From NCBI GenBank assembly GCA_020746105.1, contig CM036627.1:620001-684000 (forward strand): DNA of 64,000 bases, in the 5' to 3' direction. Shown here piece by piece: positions 50,661 to 64,000 of the stretch (positions are counted from its first letter, which is position 1; every line of letters starts with the position of its first letter). The notes beneath the pieces were generated by a model that was given only the letters and a program-made list of their open reading frames with translations, had not been told where the DNA came from and did not search any database. The stretch comes from Trogon surrucura. Its lineage: Eukaryota > Chordata > Aves > Trogoniformes > Trogonidae. A program made the translations under genes and the position numbers.

Positions 50661-53600
50661 GCAAATACTGGCCAAAGGCACAAACCAGATATATTTGTGT
50701 TTTGATTACCTACTATGAGGTAAACTGCTGTACTAATCAGAATACAGTTTAACTACCTATGAAAAGGAACATTAAGGATCAAATAGCACTGTAACAGTTA
50801 TTCTGGAAATAGTATATACTAACTAATCACTGGTCACTAGATTGACGTGGTAAATCTAACAAAATGTATATCAATACACTTCAAATACACTTTGCTACTG
50901 AAATCCACATAGTAGACCTTTAATACAAGTTCACCTGGATTACTAGTGCGTTGTCAAGCCTATATGGAGAGACAGAAAACGTGGCAGGAAAGTGGCTTCC
51001 TAGAAGCTGAAATACTAACTACAGCACATTGCAAGGATGGATCCCCAACAGAAAGCACAAGGGCTCCCTGATATTTTCAACAGTTGTCATCTCTGGTGAG
51101 TTGAGAACTGAGTGCCAGGTTCACAAGCTGCAGATTTCTCTCTCTACAGCCTCACAATTTAGGTTCCAGATGAGTGAGCTTCCTTCAGTTTGCTGTAGCA
51201 CTCAAGCAAAACCAGTTTGCAGCACGGTTTTCCAGTGAATTAGTATTCAGCTGCTTTATTCTACGCCCTCTGCTTCAACTACGCATTTTTCACAGATTCT
51301 TGATAGTTCTAGTTCTCAGAAAATCAGGTGTCCTTATATGCATCTTGAGTTTTTCAGTGGAATTTAATGTGCTTGCAGAAAATCCTTGTAATACAGAGCG
51401 TAAGTGCCAAGTCACTACAGCTACAGCAACGGCTGCTGTAAGACTGCAGTAAGATTTATTGCTTGCCATTTGTAACACGAATGTGTGCCTCCACACAGTC
51501 TCGGCGGAACCAGGGAGTTGTTATACAACACAGTGCCATCCTATACATCTCAAAGTCAACCCTTCTGTAGATCAGCAACTCTTACTATAAAATGCCAGTA
51601 ACTTGATAATAGCAGATTAGACAGTTTGTGAACCTCCCCTCATGCTTTAAATACATCTTGCAAAAGGAAAAGGGTACTAAAACATGCTCTATAACTTGAC
51701 CGCTTCAAACCAGGGCTAGATGTTAGAGCTCGAGATCCCTCAGAAAACTATTGCAGCAATCTATGGACTGAAAGGAAGAGAACTGGGTTTTTTCACCTTT
51801 CTGTACAAGACTTCTATGTGCCTCACAGAAGCTTTTCAATTTTATTATAAAACTTCATTACTTCTTTTTATTGCAGACTTAGTGGAGCCTTCTTGGAGAA
51901 ATTAATCATATGATTAACTGTGAGATGGTCTTTTAATACTGTATAGACCATATATTGTTAAATGTACTTCTTGACCCTTTATTTGCAACTTGGGTATTCT
52001 CATAGGATGGAAAATAAAAGACAAATCAATGCAATAAGATATTTCATCCAGGACTTCCTGCCCTACACTAAACTCACATTATTTTAAATCTTATTATTCA
52101 AGGAAGGTATGCAATCAAATTCACAACTGTCAGAAACCATTAAAGTCAGTGGAGCTCTACCTGCTTATTCTAACAGGGAATCTGGCCAACACCATACATT
52201 TAAATCTTGATTACCTTAACTTAATGCCTTAAACAGGGGAAGTTTTGCAATACAGTGGTGATAGAGAAAAGAATCTCCAAGTTAAAGACACTTTCAAGGC
52301 AAGATGCACAATGTTTAAAGACAACAAGCCTTCACATAAGGCTGCAGATAGATATCAAGAGCAGAGATATTCGGAACAGACAAAATGAGAGGCAGGGGAG
52401 GAAACCATAAGCTCCACTACCCCAAAAACTAGGGGAGACATTCAACAGAGATGGAACTCCTGTATCTATGTGCGAGTCTACAGATGCACACAGACAGCTC
52501 CTTTTGTTCACTTTGCCCTTTAAGCATTAGAGCTGCAGTTGACACTCTCAGGAAATCCAATCCACAAATTTAAAATGAAACAAGAAATGCTTCCTGCATT
52601 TGCTTGAGGTTTTTAGAATGCGCCCACCACTTATTTTTGTCTCTCTGAGGAGTCAAACCGAATGAGTTGATCGCCACTCACATCACAGCAGCTCTCCCAG
52701 GACCCTCTTTGTGTCTCAAGTCACTTCACTGTCACAAGAGTTAGAGCATTTATCAGCCTATTAAGTGAAGCAAATGCCAGTCAAGATGTCTACAACACCC
52801 AAGAGCTAGGTTTATTTCAGAGCTTGAAGTCACACCACATGAACTGTGCTGTAGGGACTCTAGAAGATGTTTGGGAAAAAGATTGGGTTTTTATTATGCA
52901 TTTACACAGCACCCTGGGTCCCAGGCGGTGACACTGCAGCCCTGCTGCTGCAGCAACTTCTCAGTGTGCAAGGCAGGCAGCTCTCCCCTGAGCACCTGGG
53001 GCATCTGGTTGCTGAAATTCCCTTTGGAGTAATGTTCTCACCCAAGGTGAAACCAGCTCCACTAAGCAGCACAGCCTCTGAGGTTACTTTTTGCCATTCC
53101 AGAGATTGCACAAGAATCTACTTGTTTTAATTTGCAGCTCTAATGGCCAAAGCGGTCTTCTAAGGGCAACAAATGAAAGAGTTCTGAGAGCTATTAAACA
53201 CTTTGCAGATTTTTCCAGCACAAGGACTTTTAGGTTTTCAGTGCTTAGGGGTCTACTTTTCAGTTTCAGACATTTTAAAATAGAAATATTTAGTGAAAGA
53301 CATATATAAGTTGTAATCATAATATTAGTTTACACTGCTATCAGTTTAAATATTTATATTCACTTGAAGATTTATGCTTACATATTTCAGACATGATTCT
53401 TTCCCACTTAGCTAATATATCTGTGGACTAGCCACACTAATCAAAGGTATGCAAGTGCCCAAGAAGGCAGATAGGTTTCTGCCTAAACATTTGTGACAAT
53501 CTACCACAGAGTTTCCCTGATGTTTTAAAATACCTAAAACTGTTTCATAAATTTGCCCTGGTGAGTGGAGCTCAACACTGCCCAGCACCGACTGTGCCCA

Positions 53601-54724
53601 CGAAAAGTCTTTATAAAGTCTTTAATCTTTTAAGTCAGTCATCTCTGCTGTTGATGTAATGCTGAAATAGAATCTGTTACATGCAAAGATACTTAGGAGT
53701 TTCAAAACAGTGTACAGAAAAGTCAGCAACATCCATTTTTTTGATTTTACAAGTAGAATACAAACTGCTGAATTGAAATACTGCCTGTTAGTCTTCTACC
53801 ACTTGTACATTTTCAGAGGACAGCGGGATTCAGTAGGGCTGAAATTTAGAATTCGTAGCAGGCTGGATACTGCAACAAGTGCTGAGACACCCAGAGGGAC
53901 TCAGCATCTAGCAGGAATGATAACAATGTTCAGCATGTGGATAATTGGGGAAAAAAAAATGAAAATAAATCAGTCTCAGGCTTCTCTTCTCACCACAAAT
54001 ATAAATCAGGAATAACTCTTCTGAAATCAAATGCTTGATCACAGAGAGAGGAAAATCAGAATTTGATGTATCTAAATATACACCCAACATGTACTACATT
54101 TACCAAAAACAAGGTACCATTGTTTTTTCCCCACCGGAGATTGCATCTGAATCTGCTGCTCACCCTCATGTGCATTATAGAGACGTGAAAGCTGATACAA
54201 GTGAATATGTATAGCCCTGGCAATCTTCTCTAGTTTATTTGGGTGCATTGCAAGATAGTACAATATCACCCACTCCAGTACAAACTTGTCTTTTCAGCTA
54301 TTTGCACAGAGAATGAAGTGTGTGCCCTCTACTGCAGTTCTACTCAAATCAATCTATCATTTTATTGACCTGCTGGGGAAAAAAATGTCCCCTGTTTTCC
54401 AGCTCATGGGTTGGGGTTCTTCACGACCTCAGAGCAGACCACTTTGGAAGGTTTTTATTAAAAAGCTGTTAGATGCTTTGTGTAAATGAGTGATAGAAAA
54501 GCAGGAAGAGAGAAAAAAAAAAAAAGAGACAAGTGTCCTTACAGGGATTGTGTCCTGAAGAAAACAGTGACTTGGTTAACCAATCTTGAGACCAACAATC
54601 ATGAAATGCTTACTGCAGATTAAAAAAAAACCACCCCAAACAAAACGTAGAAGGAATCCAGCACTGATGGAGACTCCAGCATAAGAGCTAAAATGCATAA
54701 CATTTGGCAGCTCTTTGTTCTAGA
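50661..54724. other. Noncoding stretch with one possible ancient repeat fragment
   Basis: At 52137-52190 the words aaagtcagtggagctctacc and aatctggcc recall a common old sauropsid interspersed repeat whose name I cannot give. A GC-richer part at 52905-53060 carries an 87-codon plus frame (52867-53130) with no motif. An A-run sits at 54513-54525. No gene recognised. Confidence 0.4.
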
Positions 54725-55085
54725 GCAGCCAAGCCTGCTTTGTCTCTAGCACCAGGCACCATGTGAAGAGCTGCCCCACTCTGAATTTGCCTGGTTTGTC
54801 CACGGCCAGAGATCCCTGAAGCTCAGACTCAGCCCGGCTCTTTCCTGGCTGCCTCTCTCCATCCCAAGTCAGCTCAGACCTGCCTGGGAGAGGCTTTATG
54901 GTCAGGGACTCTCCCAGACAGGACAGTACAGTCTTCTCGTGGGAGGAAGACCCTCCTCTGCGGGTGGGAGGGAAGAAGTGGAAGTCCCACAGCTCATACT
55001 GACAAGCAGGCCACAGCGCACCTGCGGCTCCCAAAGCTCTGGCATGCAGAAGGGAGCGATCAGCGGCAATCTGTGGCTTCAGGAG
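54725..55085. other. GC-rich block in AT-rich surroundings
   Basis: By eye well above half G+C for about 360 bases, with sharp edges. A 148-codon minus-strand frame (54720-55166) crosses it, but its first codon is GTG, it runs beyond the block into AT-rich DNA, and no domain is visible. It may be an exon of a noncoding RNA, an unrecognised repeat or a regulatory islet. Confidence 0.3.
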
Positions 55086-55621
55086 ATTTAGTGTATTAAC
55101 CAAAACCATGTCCTTTATTAATGCAGTATAAGGAATATCAATTAAATATAGAAAATAAAACACCACTCTAATATAGGCCAGTTATATAGGCAAAGGCTGA
55201 CACCATGTTGCTCTTTGCTAGCAATATAAACCTTTCAATTTGCTCTCTGATCCTGCTAACTGAAACACATTCAGATGTTTGCTGGCTGCTACAGATTCTG
55301 CACTACAGATGGCTTCATGAACCGAAACCATACCTCAGCTGGTGAAATTTATTCTCTCGTTCTTCCATGTTTGGTGATGTATGTTAAGTTTCTTGCCTAT
55401 AAGCCAGTTGATACTTGCCTCTTTTGTTCAAGATGGATAGGAACACGTGGACAAAAAAGCAGAATACAGTTATTTGATGTCATCAGCATTACACATGTAC
55501 CCGTGCTTTACCAGTCATGAAAGCCCTAGCTCAAAACGATACAACAGCATTTTCCATACGATGATGGTTAAGAGAGACAGAATATTAATCTGAGTAAACC
55601 TATACCATCTGCCACAATTTT

Positions 55622-55639
55622 GTGTGATCATGATCACAC
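55622..55639. repeat. Perfect 18-bp palindrome
   Basis: gtgtgatcatgatcacac equals its own reverse complement. It has no spacer, so it resembles a dimer-binding site more than a hairpin. Function unknown. Confidence 0.95.
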
Positions 55640-56660
55640 CAATTCATTTTTCCATCCTGCTTTCCAGACAGTAAATAATGAAAAATAGCCTATCAATACT
55701 TCACAGAGCTGGATATTCATGTTTGCAGAATATTCAGATATTATTGGAATGGGACCAGTTTATTCCTAGCATTGACAAATATCAAATCAAGAAAAAGCTA
55801 GATATTCAAATTGTCTGTACAGATTTTTTAACTTAGATGAATGCAAGTATCCTTATAAAATTCTGAAAATCCATTTTTTTCACATCATGAAAGTGGTGTT
55901 CATCCCTGTAAGGCAGTAATCTTACTTTAAGCAGCAGTCCTTAAACTTTAATTAAAGGCATTTTACACCTTTTGTTTGACATCCTCCCATTTATATTCCC
56001 AGTAGCTGTCTCCTAGCTTTTCTCTGACACAGAACAGGTAGCATACAGGTGGGTGAGGAGCTATATCTCCACTCAGCAGTTTCTTGTACAGCAGGGAAAC
56101 AGAGCTATCTTCTTACTACTGACAGAGTAAGAAACCTCGGTTCTGCGTTATGCCCCTATAGTTGTCTTTGCTATGCTTGTAGCTGGAAGAAGGCTACAAT
56201 TTGGAACTTAGAAATCAATGGTAATTGGTCTTTGTACAAATTTGCTTTAAGTGAAAGACAATTTCATGTGATATCATAGTGATTGGAAATCGATTTTTAC
56301 TAGCAAAAAAATGTTTTTAAGGTATCTCACAAACTCATTCTTAAAGACCTGTACCACAACAGTGTTACAGGACGGTAGCATTTTTCTGCATATACATAAA
56401 GACTAAGACCTTAAAACTCCAGAAAAATCAAAGTGATGCAAATGTCCAATCTGAAGCTCATTTAGCATCTATCCTGCTGTAAATTTGTGAAAACACACCA
56501 ACAACAAAAATCACAAATGAAGTTGTTTCAAAATCTTGTCCTGCTACAGACAATGTACAACAAAGCTGCAACAATAAACACATTGTGCAGTCTCACTCTG
56601 AGAGGAGTAATGGCAACATGACCCACATCTTTCAAGACATAAAACATGTACCTGGCTGGT

Positions 56661-56672
56661 ACACACACACAC
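56661..56672. repeat. Short (AC)n microsatellite
   Basis: Six AC units following ctggctggt. Confidence 0.9.
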
Positions 56673-59600
56673 CTACCCCCCATGCTACACCGCTCTTCAC
56701 AACTGCAAAAGGAATTAGGCAGCTGAACATACAAACCCATCAGCACAGACTCTGCCCTCCTTTCCATTTAACTGCAATACAAGCAATAATCAAGCGAATT
56801 GCTTTGGACTCTCAGATTCTCAGCCAGCTTCTTCACAGCAATACCCAAATAATGCTATACTTTCTAACCATACCTATGCATCCTAATTCAAGATAGTTTT
56901 CCACTCTTTGACATCCTCTAAGCCTCTTGGCATGGCTCCACCTTTTATAAAATAAAAAACAACCCTTTTTCCTTTATTTACAAGACATCTTATTTTCCCT
57001 ACATCTGCCGGCTCTCATTGCTAGAGGTCAGTTCCTGCCTCTCCATCTCCTCACACCACCTTCTTTTTGCCCTTCTTTAAAGGAACACTTACATCCTACT
57101 CTGCATTGTCCCTCTCAGTTGGGTTGGGTTTTCCAGGAACCTCTGGGAAGTTAGAGAGGTTTCACCACTTTCACGTAAAGGTCACTTTAAAGGTCCCATT
57201 CCTCGTGATGCCAGCCAAGCTCTTGATAAAACGAGTTCAGGCCTGTGCTGAGCTACTACCTGATGTTCTGGCCCAGGGCACCTCCCAGCCTCTCGTACTC
57301 TCATCTGCTCCCCGGCTGGGCACAGCACCAAGCACAGGGGCTTGGATCAGCAGTCATCCACCTTATGGTAATACAGCTAATAGGAGTCTGAATTAGCCTC
57401 AGACATGCCATTGATTTGGTGATGCTATATGATCTTTGTGGAACTGGGACATATATCTATTTCCAGATGACTTCACTATTTTTTTTTCCCTACACCAGCA
57501 TTCCTCACTCCTTCAAATCTTTTTTTCTCTAACTCACAGAATACAGGTTAGGTCAATCTTTCTTTATAAGTCATACTTTCAAAACCTTAAATCATGCATT
57601 TGTTTGGCTTCCACTGCACTTCTACAAGCTCAGTCAGCAATGTCCTTCCTATAATACATTGCAGAATTGCAGATATTCCAAATGGAGTCCGACTAGTGAT
57701 TTTCAAAGTGGCAGAGTAACTGTAGTAGTAGTAACACACGCTTGCATTTGTACTTCTGTCAATGTTTTCCTTTCAAGACCATATTTGAATTTCTGGTTAC
57801 TCAGAGCAAGGTAATGGTGCATCTCTGAACACAAAAGCAAATGGTCTAAATCATAACAGCAGGGTTCCTTCCCAATTCTCCAAAGGTGGCAAAAAACCTT
57901 TCAGAGTAATTCACATGTTTAATCCACTACAAGCAAGCTTAACACACTGAGCATATCCACGTCAGTGATTTTAGGTGTTGTAAGAAGCATCAATATTAAA
58001 ACACTAACATTCAGACCCAGTTAATCAAATGAATCCAGAGCCAAAACCTCTGAGAGACTCTAAGGGAATCCACCCTCTTTGATTTCCTATTCTTTGGATG
58101 AGATGAACACTACAATATCTGTAGTAAAAAATTCCCTAGAGAACTTTGCAACAACCCTTTGGAACAATACTCTGGCTCAAACCCATCTTCTACAATTGTA
58201 TTTCACCTTCAATAACGTCTCCTTCACAGTCTTACTCCACCATCCTGAAATACAGTCTGAGGTACAGAACTGCTGCATTATACCTTGGAGGGGGCATAAT
58301 TTTAACACTGAGAATATTGATTCCAATTTAAACTTTGTACAAATTGATGCTTTAGGACAAAGATTCCACATTCCTAGTGATCACCACCTCTCCCCAGGAC
58401 TATATCCGGGTTACTGTTTGGATCTGTCAGAGATTACGTACTCCCCGTAACTCCCAAACTCGACACGACTCGGGGTTCTATGCAGCCTGTGAATGTTTAC
58501 CTGTTGAGATGGCACGATGCCTGGCTGCTCACAAGTTGGGCAGACACTTTCCCTAAGACAGAAGTTCCCAGGGAATATGAAAGCTCAGACAGGAGGCCTA
58601 GATAACATTTAAGTGCCATCACTTTTACAGGAAATCCTTTCCACTGTGACAGCTCTGCCACACTGGTGTCACATCCCTCTTTACACTTCATCACGCCTGT
58701 TCACACTTTAGTGCATTGATGAATCAATTAAAGCATTTTCTTGGCTTTTCCTCTCTCCTTCTGCATCAGTTTGGGACAGTTGGCTCACAGCATGACAAAC
58801 TTTCACATCTAGATTTTCAAACTTTTCCTGGAAGCTAAATGTTCCATGTGTGAATCAACCCCTATGCCCCTATAGCAGAACAATAGCAGGACATGTCTCT
58901 GGCTTTATTTTGTTTTCTTGCCAAGTTTACAGAATGTTGGCTCTGATCTCCCAGAACCGGTAGACTGAAAAGGATGATCTGGTTTACTTTTTATCAGTAC
59001 GGAATTTACAGTAACTACTAGTATCAAAGCTGTTATGTTTGAATTGTCTGTTAAAAAATTACTACATTCTTGGCTTCTGCCCAAAATTTGGAAACCTTAA
59101 TGAATACACATTACATCTAATTTAGGTTCCTAATAGAAGTGGCCTGAATTTCAGGAGTGATGCGTTCGCACGGATGCCACTACAATTAGAGAGCACTACA
59201 GGCATTTGACAGGTTAGAAAATACAGCTTTTTCTATCTAGATGTAGGAATATGGGTTAGAAAGTACATTAGGTACTCATGTTTAAAAAGGTTTATATCAC
59301 TGCTGTTAACATGTACATACAAGTTTAATGCATGGGCAGGCTTTTTAATACCAAGCCTCCAGAAAACATGATTTTCAGAAATAGTAGGACGTATTGGCAT
59401 ACCTCCTTGAAACTCAGGCTAAAAAAAAAAAATGTAATCACAATCTAAAGGTTTTCAAAACTGCTTAAACAGAGTAATGCCAGAGAACTCTCCTTCTACT
59501 TGAGAGTCTGCCCACTTTTCAAATCGTGATATAGAATTTCTCCAAAGGGAATCAAATGAGTTTCAGGTCCGCTGCTCCAGTGCTGGCCTTATGCACTCTC

Positions 59601-60454
59601 ACTGCAGAGCTGACAAGACATGTCTGCTCTTACAGGTTGTGCCTACATAAATACACAAGCACATATATGCCTCCAGATAAATAAGCACACATACACACAT
59701 GAGAAAAGCAATAGAAACCAGACATATTTTGCATAACTAATTGAAGAAATGTATGTCCACCCAAAATAATTTTGAAATCCTTTACTAAGTAAAAAAACCA
59801 CTTGTTCTTTGAAGATAGCTACATTATGCTTTAAATAAAAGTATTTTCAAGCTACGATCTATGAAGTATATGCTCTTCATAAAGACTGTTCAAGTCTGCA
59901 GTTTCTTTCTTATGAATGCTGTCCTTACTGTCTGCTAGTATTTTTTCTAGTGTTTGCATAACGGGTCCAACTTATGACATGTATTTTTGTAACACTTACC
60001 TTGAGATACAGATTTGATCCTAAGCATGATTAAAAGCGTGCTGTCCATTAAAACTTTTCTTAATGTGTTGCAACTTCAGAGAGACATTCTGAGCCTTTCC
60101 TACTACACTTTTTCAAGAAGGTAAGGCAAATGAAATTTGTGTTAAAGCTTCTGTAACATTTAATTCACTGAATTAAGGATTTCCCAATTAGAGAAGAAAG
60201 CAGTGCCAGGAAAAGCGGCATGTGAGTATTCACTTTCCGTTTAAAGACGTTTTTGGTTAGATATTGGAACAGATAACAAAACAAAATTACATTTTACTGT
60301 GACGGTGAGGTTAAGGCTTCTGTTGTTGCTAGGATATACTGCCCTATCGTAACCAATCCTGATGGTAAAAATTGGTGCCTTAATTTCCCAGTGGCCCATG
60401 CTCCTTCTGACTTAGGCCTCATTCTGGTTAATCATGCTGTCATTCTCACTACAG

Positions 60455-60662
60455 ATTGCCTTTTGACATCTTCATCCACAAAAAGATTCTAAAGTCAAGC
60501 CTGACTATGGCAAGTCAGTTCAGTGTTTCACTGGTCAAGACTGAACTCGTGATCAAGTTTCCTGTGAAAAGAAGAGCTCCACCGAAGTACGAGGGATACA
60601 GTAATCGAAGAGCTATTTTGCTTGGTAGAGGTAGGAATGGACCACGTCTGAGCAAAATGTAA
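60455..60662 (+). other. Possible exon: coding-like open frame after a splice acceptor
   Basis: The tract cattctcactacag ends at 60454. The frame that follows is open to TAA at 60660-60662, with a first internal ATG at about 60507 (MASQFSVSLVKTELVIKF). Codon usage looks mixed and coding-like, with a basic stretch KRRAPPKYEGYSNRRA. The frame would make a terminal exon of about 69 residues. I recognise no family. It could equally be a chance frame or a decayed exon. Confidence 0.18.
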
Positions 60663-63600
60663 TTGGAGCAGCAATCGCGTTTGGCTCCCTGTACTGCAGT
60701 GTCAGAAGCCATTTACACTGTTACCAGAAGAGTCAAAAGAGTCCTTCCCTGCTTTTGCTCGTTTAAGTAACAAACCAGAATAGAGCTGCTTCTGATTTAC
60801 ACCTGGGAACTGAAGTATGCATTATACTTGGTATTGTCTCATCGCAGATGATGGACACATGTTTACACAGTTTAGGCAGCTTTTTACCCCCAAAATAATT
60901 TTTTCCGATTTTTCTGTGATTTCTAAACCACTGTTCATAACGTGTAACACATTCTTACAGTGTGCTATCCGCTGGCATAAGGGATCATCTATATTAGTTC
61001 CCTCACAACATTGCAATTCATGCCCTCAGCTGTTTACACATTTGCCCCCTATAAGGCAGTTTCGTAGCACACTGAGACGTAATATCTACCCAATAAAGCA
61101 CACCCTGCAAAGACACGGCTGTTATCAAATGCTACTTAAAAAGCCTGAGGCTGAGTGACAGGTGTCTGACTACGGGCTCTACCTGAAGAGCAACACGAAA
61201 AAGAACTGTGCAATTCAAATAAGGTGACTTCTTGCAGGCGGAGAATTGGGCATCTGAAAAATAAAACCTTTACATTGCACAAGGTAAGAATTTTTTTCAG
61301 TTAGAAAACTAAAATAGAGCCTGCACTTAAGACACAATTACATCCAAACTATATGCTTTTTTTTTCAAATGTTATTGCTTCTACTGCTCTGCAGTGTCCA
61401 TGTGTCCATGAACTGTATTAGATTCCAATTTCCACAAGAGAATATGTGCAGATGTCAAAGTTATACCAGCAGAGAAATGCAAAAAACCCAACGTGCTGTT
61501 TTGCTATAGGTAGGAACAAACAGGAAGCATTTTAGTATTTTGAATAATTTATCGATGCTTTTGAAAAGCAGATGTGCTCATTATCTTTGCCTCTCTGATG
61601 ACTTCTGCCCTTACTACCAAGATTTCTTCTGGTGCCAGTCATTTACTATTTTTTTTGCTCACAATTATAAAAGCAGACTGCTTACTGCAGAAAACTATGA
61701 AGAAACATTACAGCTAGCCTTGCAGAAGTTTCTCAACAGTTACTATAATTCTATTAGAAAAGAGCAGAGATATTATCTGATGTTCTTAGCACCTTCCTTG
61801 ATACCAAATGGTTATCTTGGCTATAAAAGTATCAACTGAACTAATGGGGAAAAAAAGAAAAAAATCTTTAGTTCTAGTAAATAAAATGAGCTAGATGCTG
61901 CTCCTCTTGCTTACAGTGGCTAACAGTTTCACTAAGAGCATCTAAATTCAAAATGATATTTCTCTACATAGAGAGTAACACTCAACATAGCCTAGTATAA
62001 GAACTTGAAGTTTCTAAACTGCAGGATAGCACCAAGTGAATCTGGTTAATGTGGTAGCTAAATGGAAGTACAGAGTTGCAGGGCACTAGAACAGGGAAGC
62101 AAGCAAAGAGTCAACTGAAAGTGAGGCTAAAGTAAATCAAAGTTGTTCAGAATATATAACCCAAACCCAGAATGAAACACAAATCTCAAAAGATTCTACT
62201 CCACAGATACACAAACCAGCAAATAAAAGGCACATGTTTTCAGTAAAGCATAGAGATCTGGTGAAAGAGTTTCCAGAAAGGATTTCTTGTAATATCATTA
62301 CAATTCCTCTGCTAATTCATATAATCTTACTAGCAAAGACACTACTGCCCTTTACTGCAAGGCTAAAAAGAGTACTATCCCTCATGCAAAATAGTCAAAC
62401 ACATCCCACACGTGCAGCAGTGGCATACATGTACTGAACTCTGAAACCAAGTGATAAATTGCATTTCTCCAGCATCTCTGACCACCTCACCTGCACTCTG
62501 CCCGCTAATCCATCTTTGCCAGGACTACCACTAACCTTCCACACCTATCAGCTGGTTGCAGACAACCATCATTTTTTTTTCAGATAATAACCTGCTAAAC
62601 AAAATGCTTTCTTCCTTCCTACAAATGAGGAATTTGCCCCCAAAATGTATTGGTCTGAGGTTCAGGGCGCTCTTAGAGCACTAACAAGTCTGAAGTCCAA
62701 TATCACAGAACACTTGAAGGTTAGAAATGAGTACTTTTATAAATGAGGAAGAGCTACAAAATCACCCCCCAAATTATTCAGTATAGGCTTTATCAGATGT
62801 AGAAGTTTTTGGTTTAGTCCTGGTAGATCATAAGATGTCAAATTTCCACATTGCAGTGTTTTGAGGCCTGGAAAGTCTCTCGGCTTACACTTAAGTGTTC
62901 TAAAGTTAATTATTCAGGTTCTCCACCTTAAAAGACCTATAAAACTAACTTCACAGAAGTGAGAAACGTTGGTGCAAAGGAAGTAAAGAGAAAGGTGCAC
63001 ACAGCCATGAACCTTAAAACCTGCAAACTACATCTGCTGTGACGTGGCCATATGCTTTAGCGCTCTGCGTTCACTCGCATCAAATCAGATTCAAGTACAG
63101 ATGAAGTCCATGCAGTCTGTCACACCCTTGGACTTATCTTCTCCTATGGCATAAATAACACACTAGAAGACACTGCCAACATCCCTACTAGCTGCAAGTA
63201 TAGAGAACTACTGAAACTGAGGCCTGTGCTCTGCCTCAACAGAAGGTAGGCATTTCTCTTTTTTCGTGAGTTTGGGCTAAGCAGCACATCCCTTCACTGC
63301 ACACAGAGATAACCTTCAACCAAAACACCAATGAAACCATCACTTTCCTTCCACTTCTGTGCAGTGCACTGTGACGGAAGGATAAAGACACTGTAAAGCA
63401 ACAAGCTGCCTTGACATATCCTAGAGTTCTCACACCTAAGGCGAGCTCTGCCCCTGATCTATGACTGGTGAGCTAGCACGATTCAGCAAATTGTGAGACC
63501 TCAGAAGAAGGAGACCTTCCCATGCAGCCCAGCAGGCAAAGTGTCCTCCTTCCTTATTGCCCTGTGGATTGCCCTTTTTCATTTACAAAGAGGGTAGCAC

Positions 63601-64000
63601 TTGGGAAGACAAATGGCCAAGAGTCTGCCCTGATCCCTCCATTCCTCCTAAGCAGCAGGAAAGAGGAGCCCACAGAACATGATTTTGGGTCAGTGTCGCT
63701 GATGCAAAGCCACTGCAGTGAACCTGTATAGTAACTGAGAAGGGAAAAGCAAATGTTCGTGTGCTGTCCCTGCTGATGCAGCTTACTTCACAAACTGCCT
63801 GACATACTTCCCCTTCACCATCTCAGAAAACTCACTTTTTTGCAGGTACAACATCCTGTCCTTGTTCATCACAGGAATTGATTTTTTTTTTTAATATATT
63901 CTAGTCTAACCAGGGATACTGTTAAACAGTGCAAAATTATCTAGCCACTTTTGCAAGAGCTGGATAGCTATCTAAATTACATCCTCTGAACAGCTATGTA
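60663..64000. other. Noncoding stretch to the window end
   Basis: Unique AT-rich DNA with T-runs near 61358, 62573 and 63882. Open frames reach 113 codons (60817-61158) and 99 codons (61540-61839), both motif-free. No recognised gene or repeat. Confidence 0.45.

Larger units (their letters stand above)
55086..60454. other. Long noncoding stretch
   Basis: No recognised gene or interspersed repeat. It holds the palindrome at 55622-55639, a CA tract near 56661 and several 100 to 123 codon frames (56585-56896, 57067-57396, 58079-58450, all plus) without motif. The last of these starts at TTG. Confidence 0.45.

Noticed and set aside
58079-58450. Fragment of a viral envelope-like or other element protein
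   Set aside because: The 123-codon frame has several N-glycosylation-like NxT/S sites but no family motif, starts at TTG and has no flanking terminal repeats or neighbouring element parts.

Overview
The window looks like avian nuclear DNA, and most likely passerine. Three things support this. There are two CR1-family LINE copies with the CR1-type 3' terminal repeat. There is a SINE that joins a tRNA-Ile-like head to a CR1-type tail, the architecture I recall for TguSINE1 of songbirds. The background is AT-leaning (by eye about 40% GC), CpG-poor and has few repeats. All clearly recognised elements lie on the minus strand. I recognise no host protein-coding exon, so the window is best read as intergenic or intronic DNA of a gene-poor region.

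Layout: 1-1040 holds the reverse-transcriptase part of a CR1 LINE, cut by the left window edge and open for 335 codons. 2700-3290 holds the C-terminal end and 3' terminus of a second, older, 5'-truncated CR1. 3291-29700 is mostly unique noncoding DNA with simple repeats, several CpG- or GC-rich islets (8330-8470, 13221-13607, 19260-19620, 22620-23000, 24240-24470) and homeodomain-site-rich stretches that look like conserved noncoding elements (5270-5530, 27470-27790, 28540-28680). 29731-29875 holds a decayed MIR-like CORE-SINE. 30638-30824 holds the tRNA/CR1 SINE. 30825-64000 is again unique noncoding DNA with more candidate conserved elements (33895-34030, 47345-47440, 50510-50660), short tandem duplications, a GC-rich block (54725-55085) and a perfect 18-bp palindrome (55622-55639).

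Functional reading: the CR1 copies and the SINE form a parasite pair, because SINEs with CR1 tails are mobilised by CR1 reverse transcriptase acting on the shared 3' end. The AT-rich, TAATTA-bearing stretches suggest, but do not prove, a regulatory landscape around a developmental gene outside the window. Three splice-site-flanked segments (15000-15061, 32449-32493, 60455-60662) could be exons of a noncoding or unrecognised transcript. I found no convincing new system. The best leads are the SINE, the MIR relic, the CpG cluster at 13.2-13.6 kb and the small phase-compatible exon candidate at 32.4 kb.
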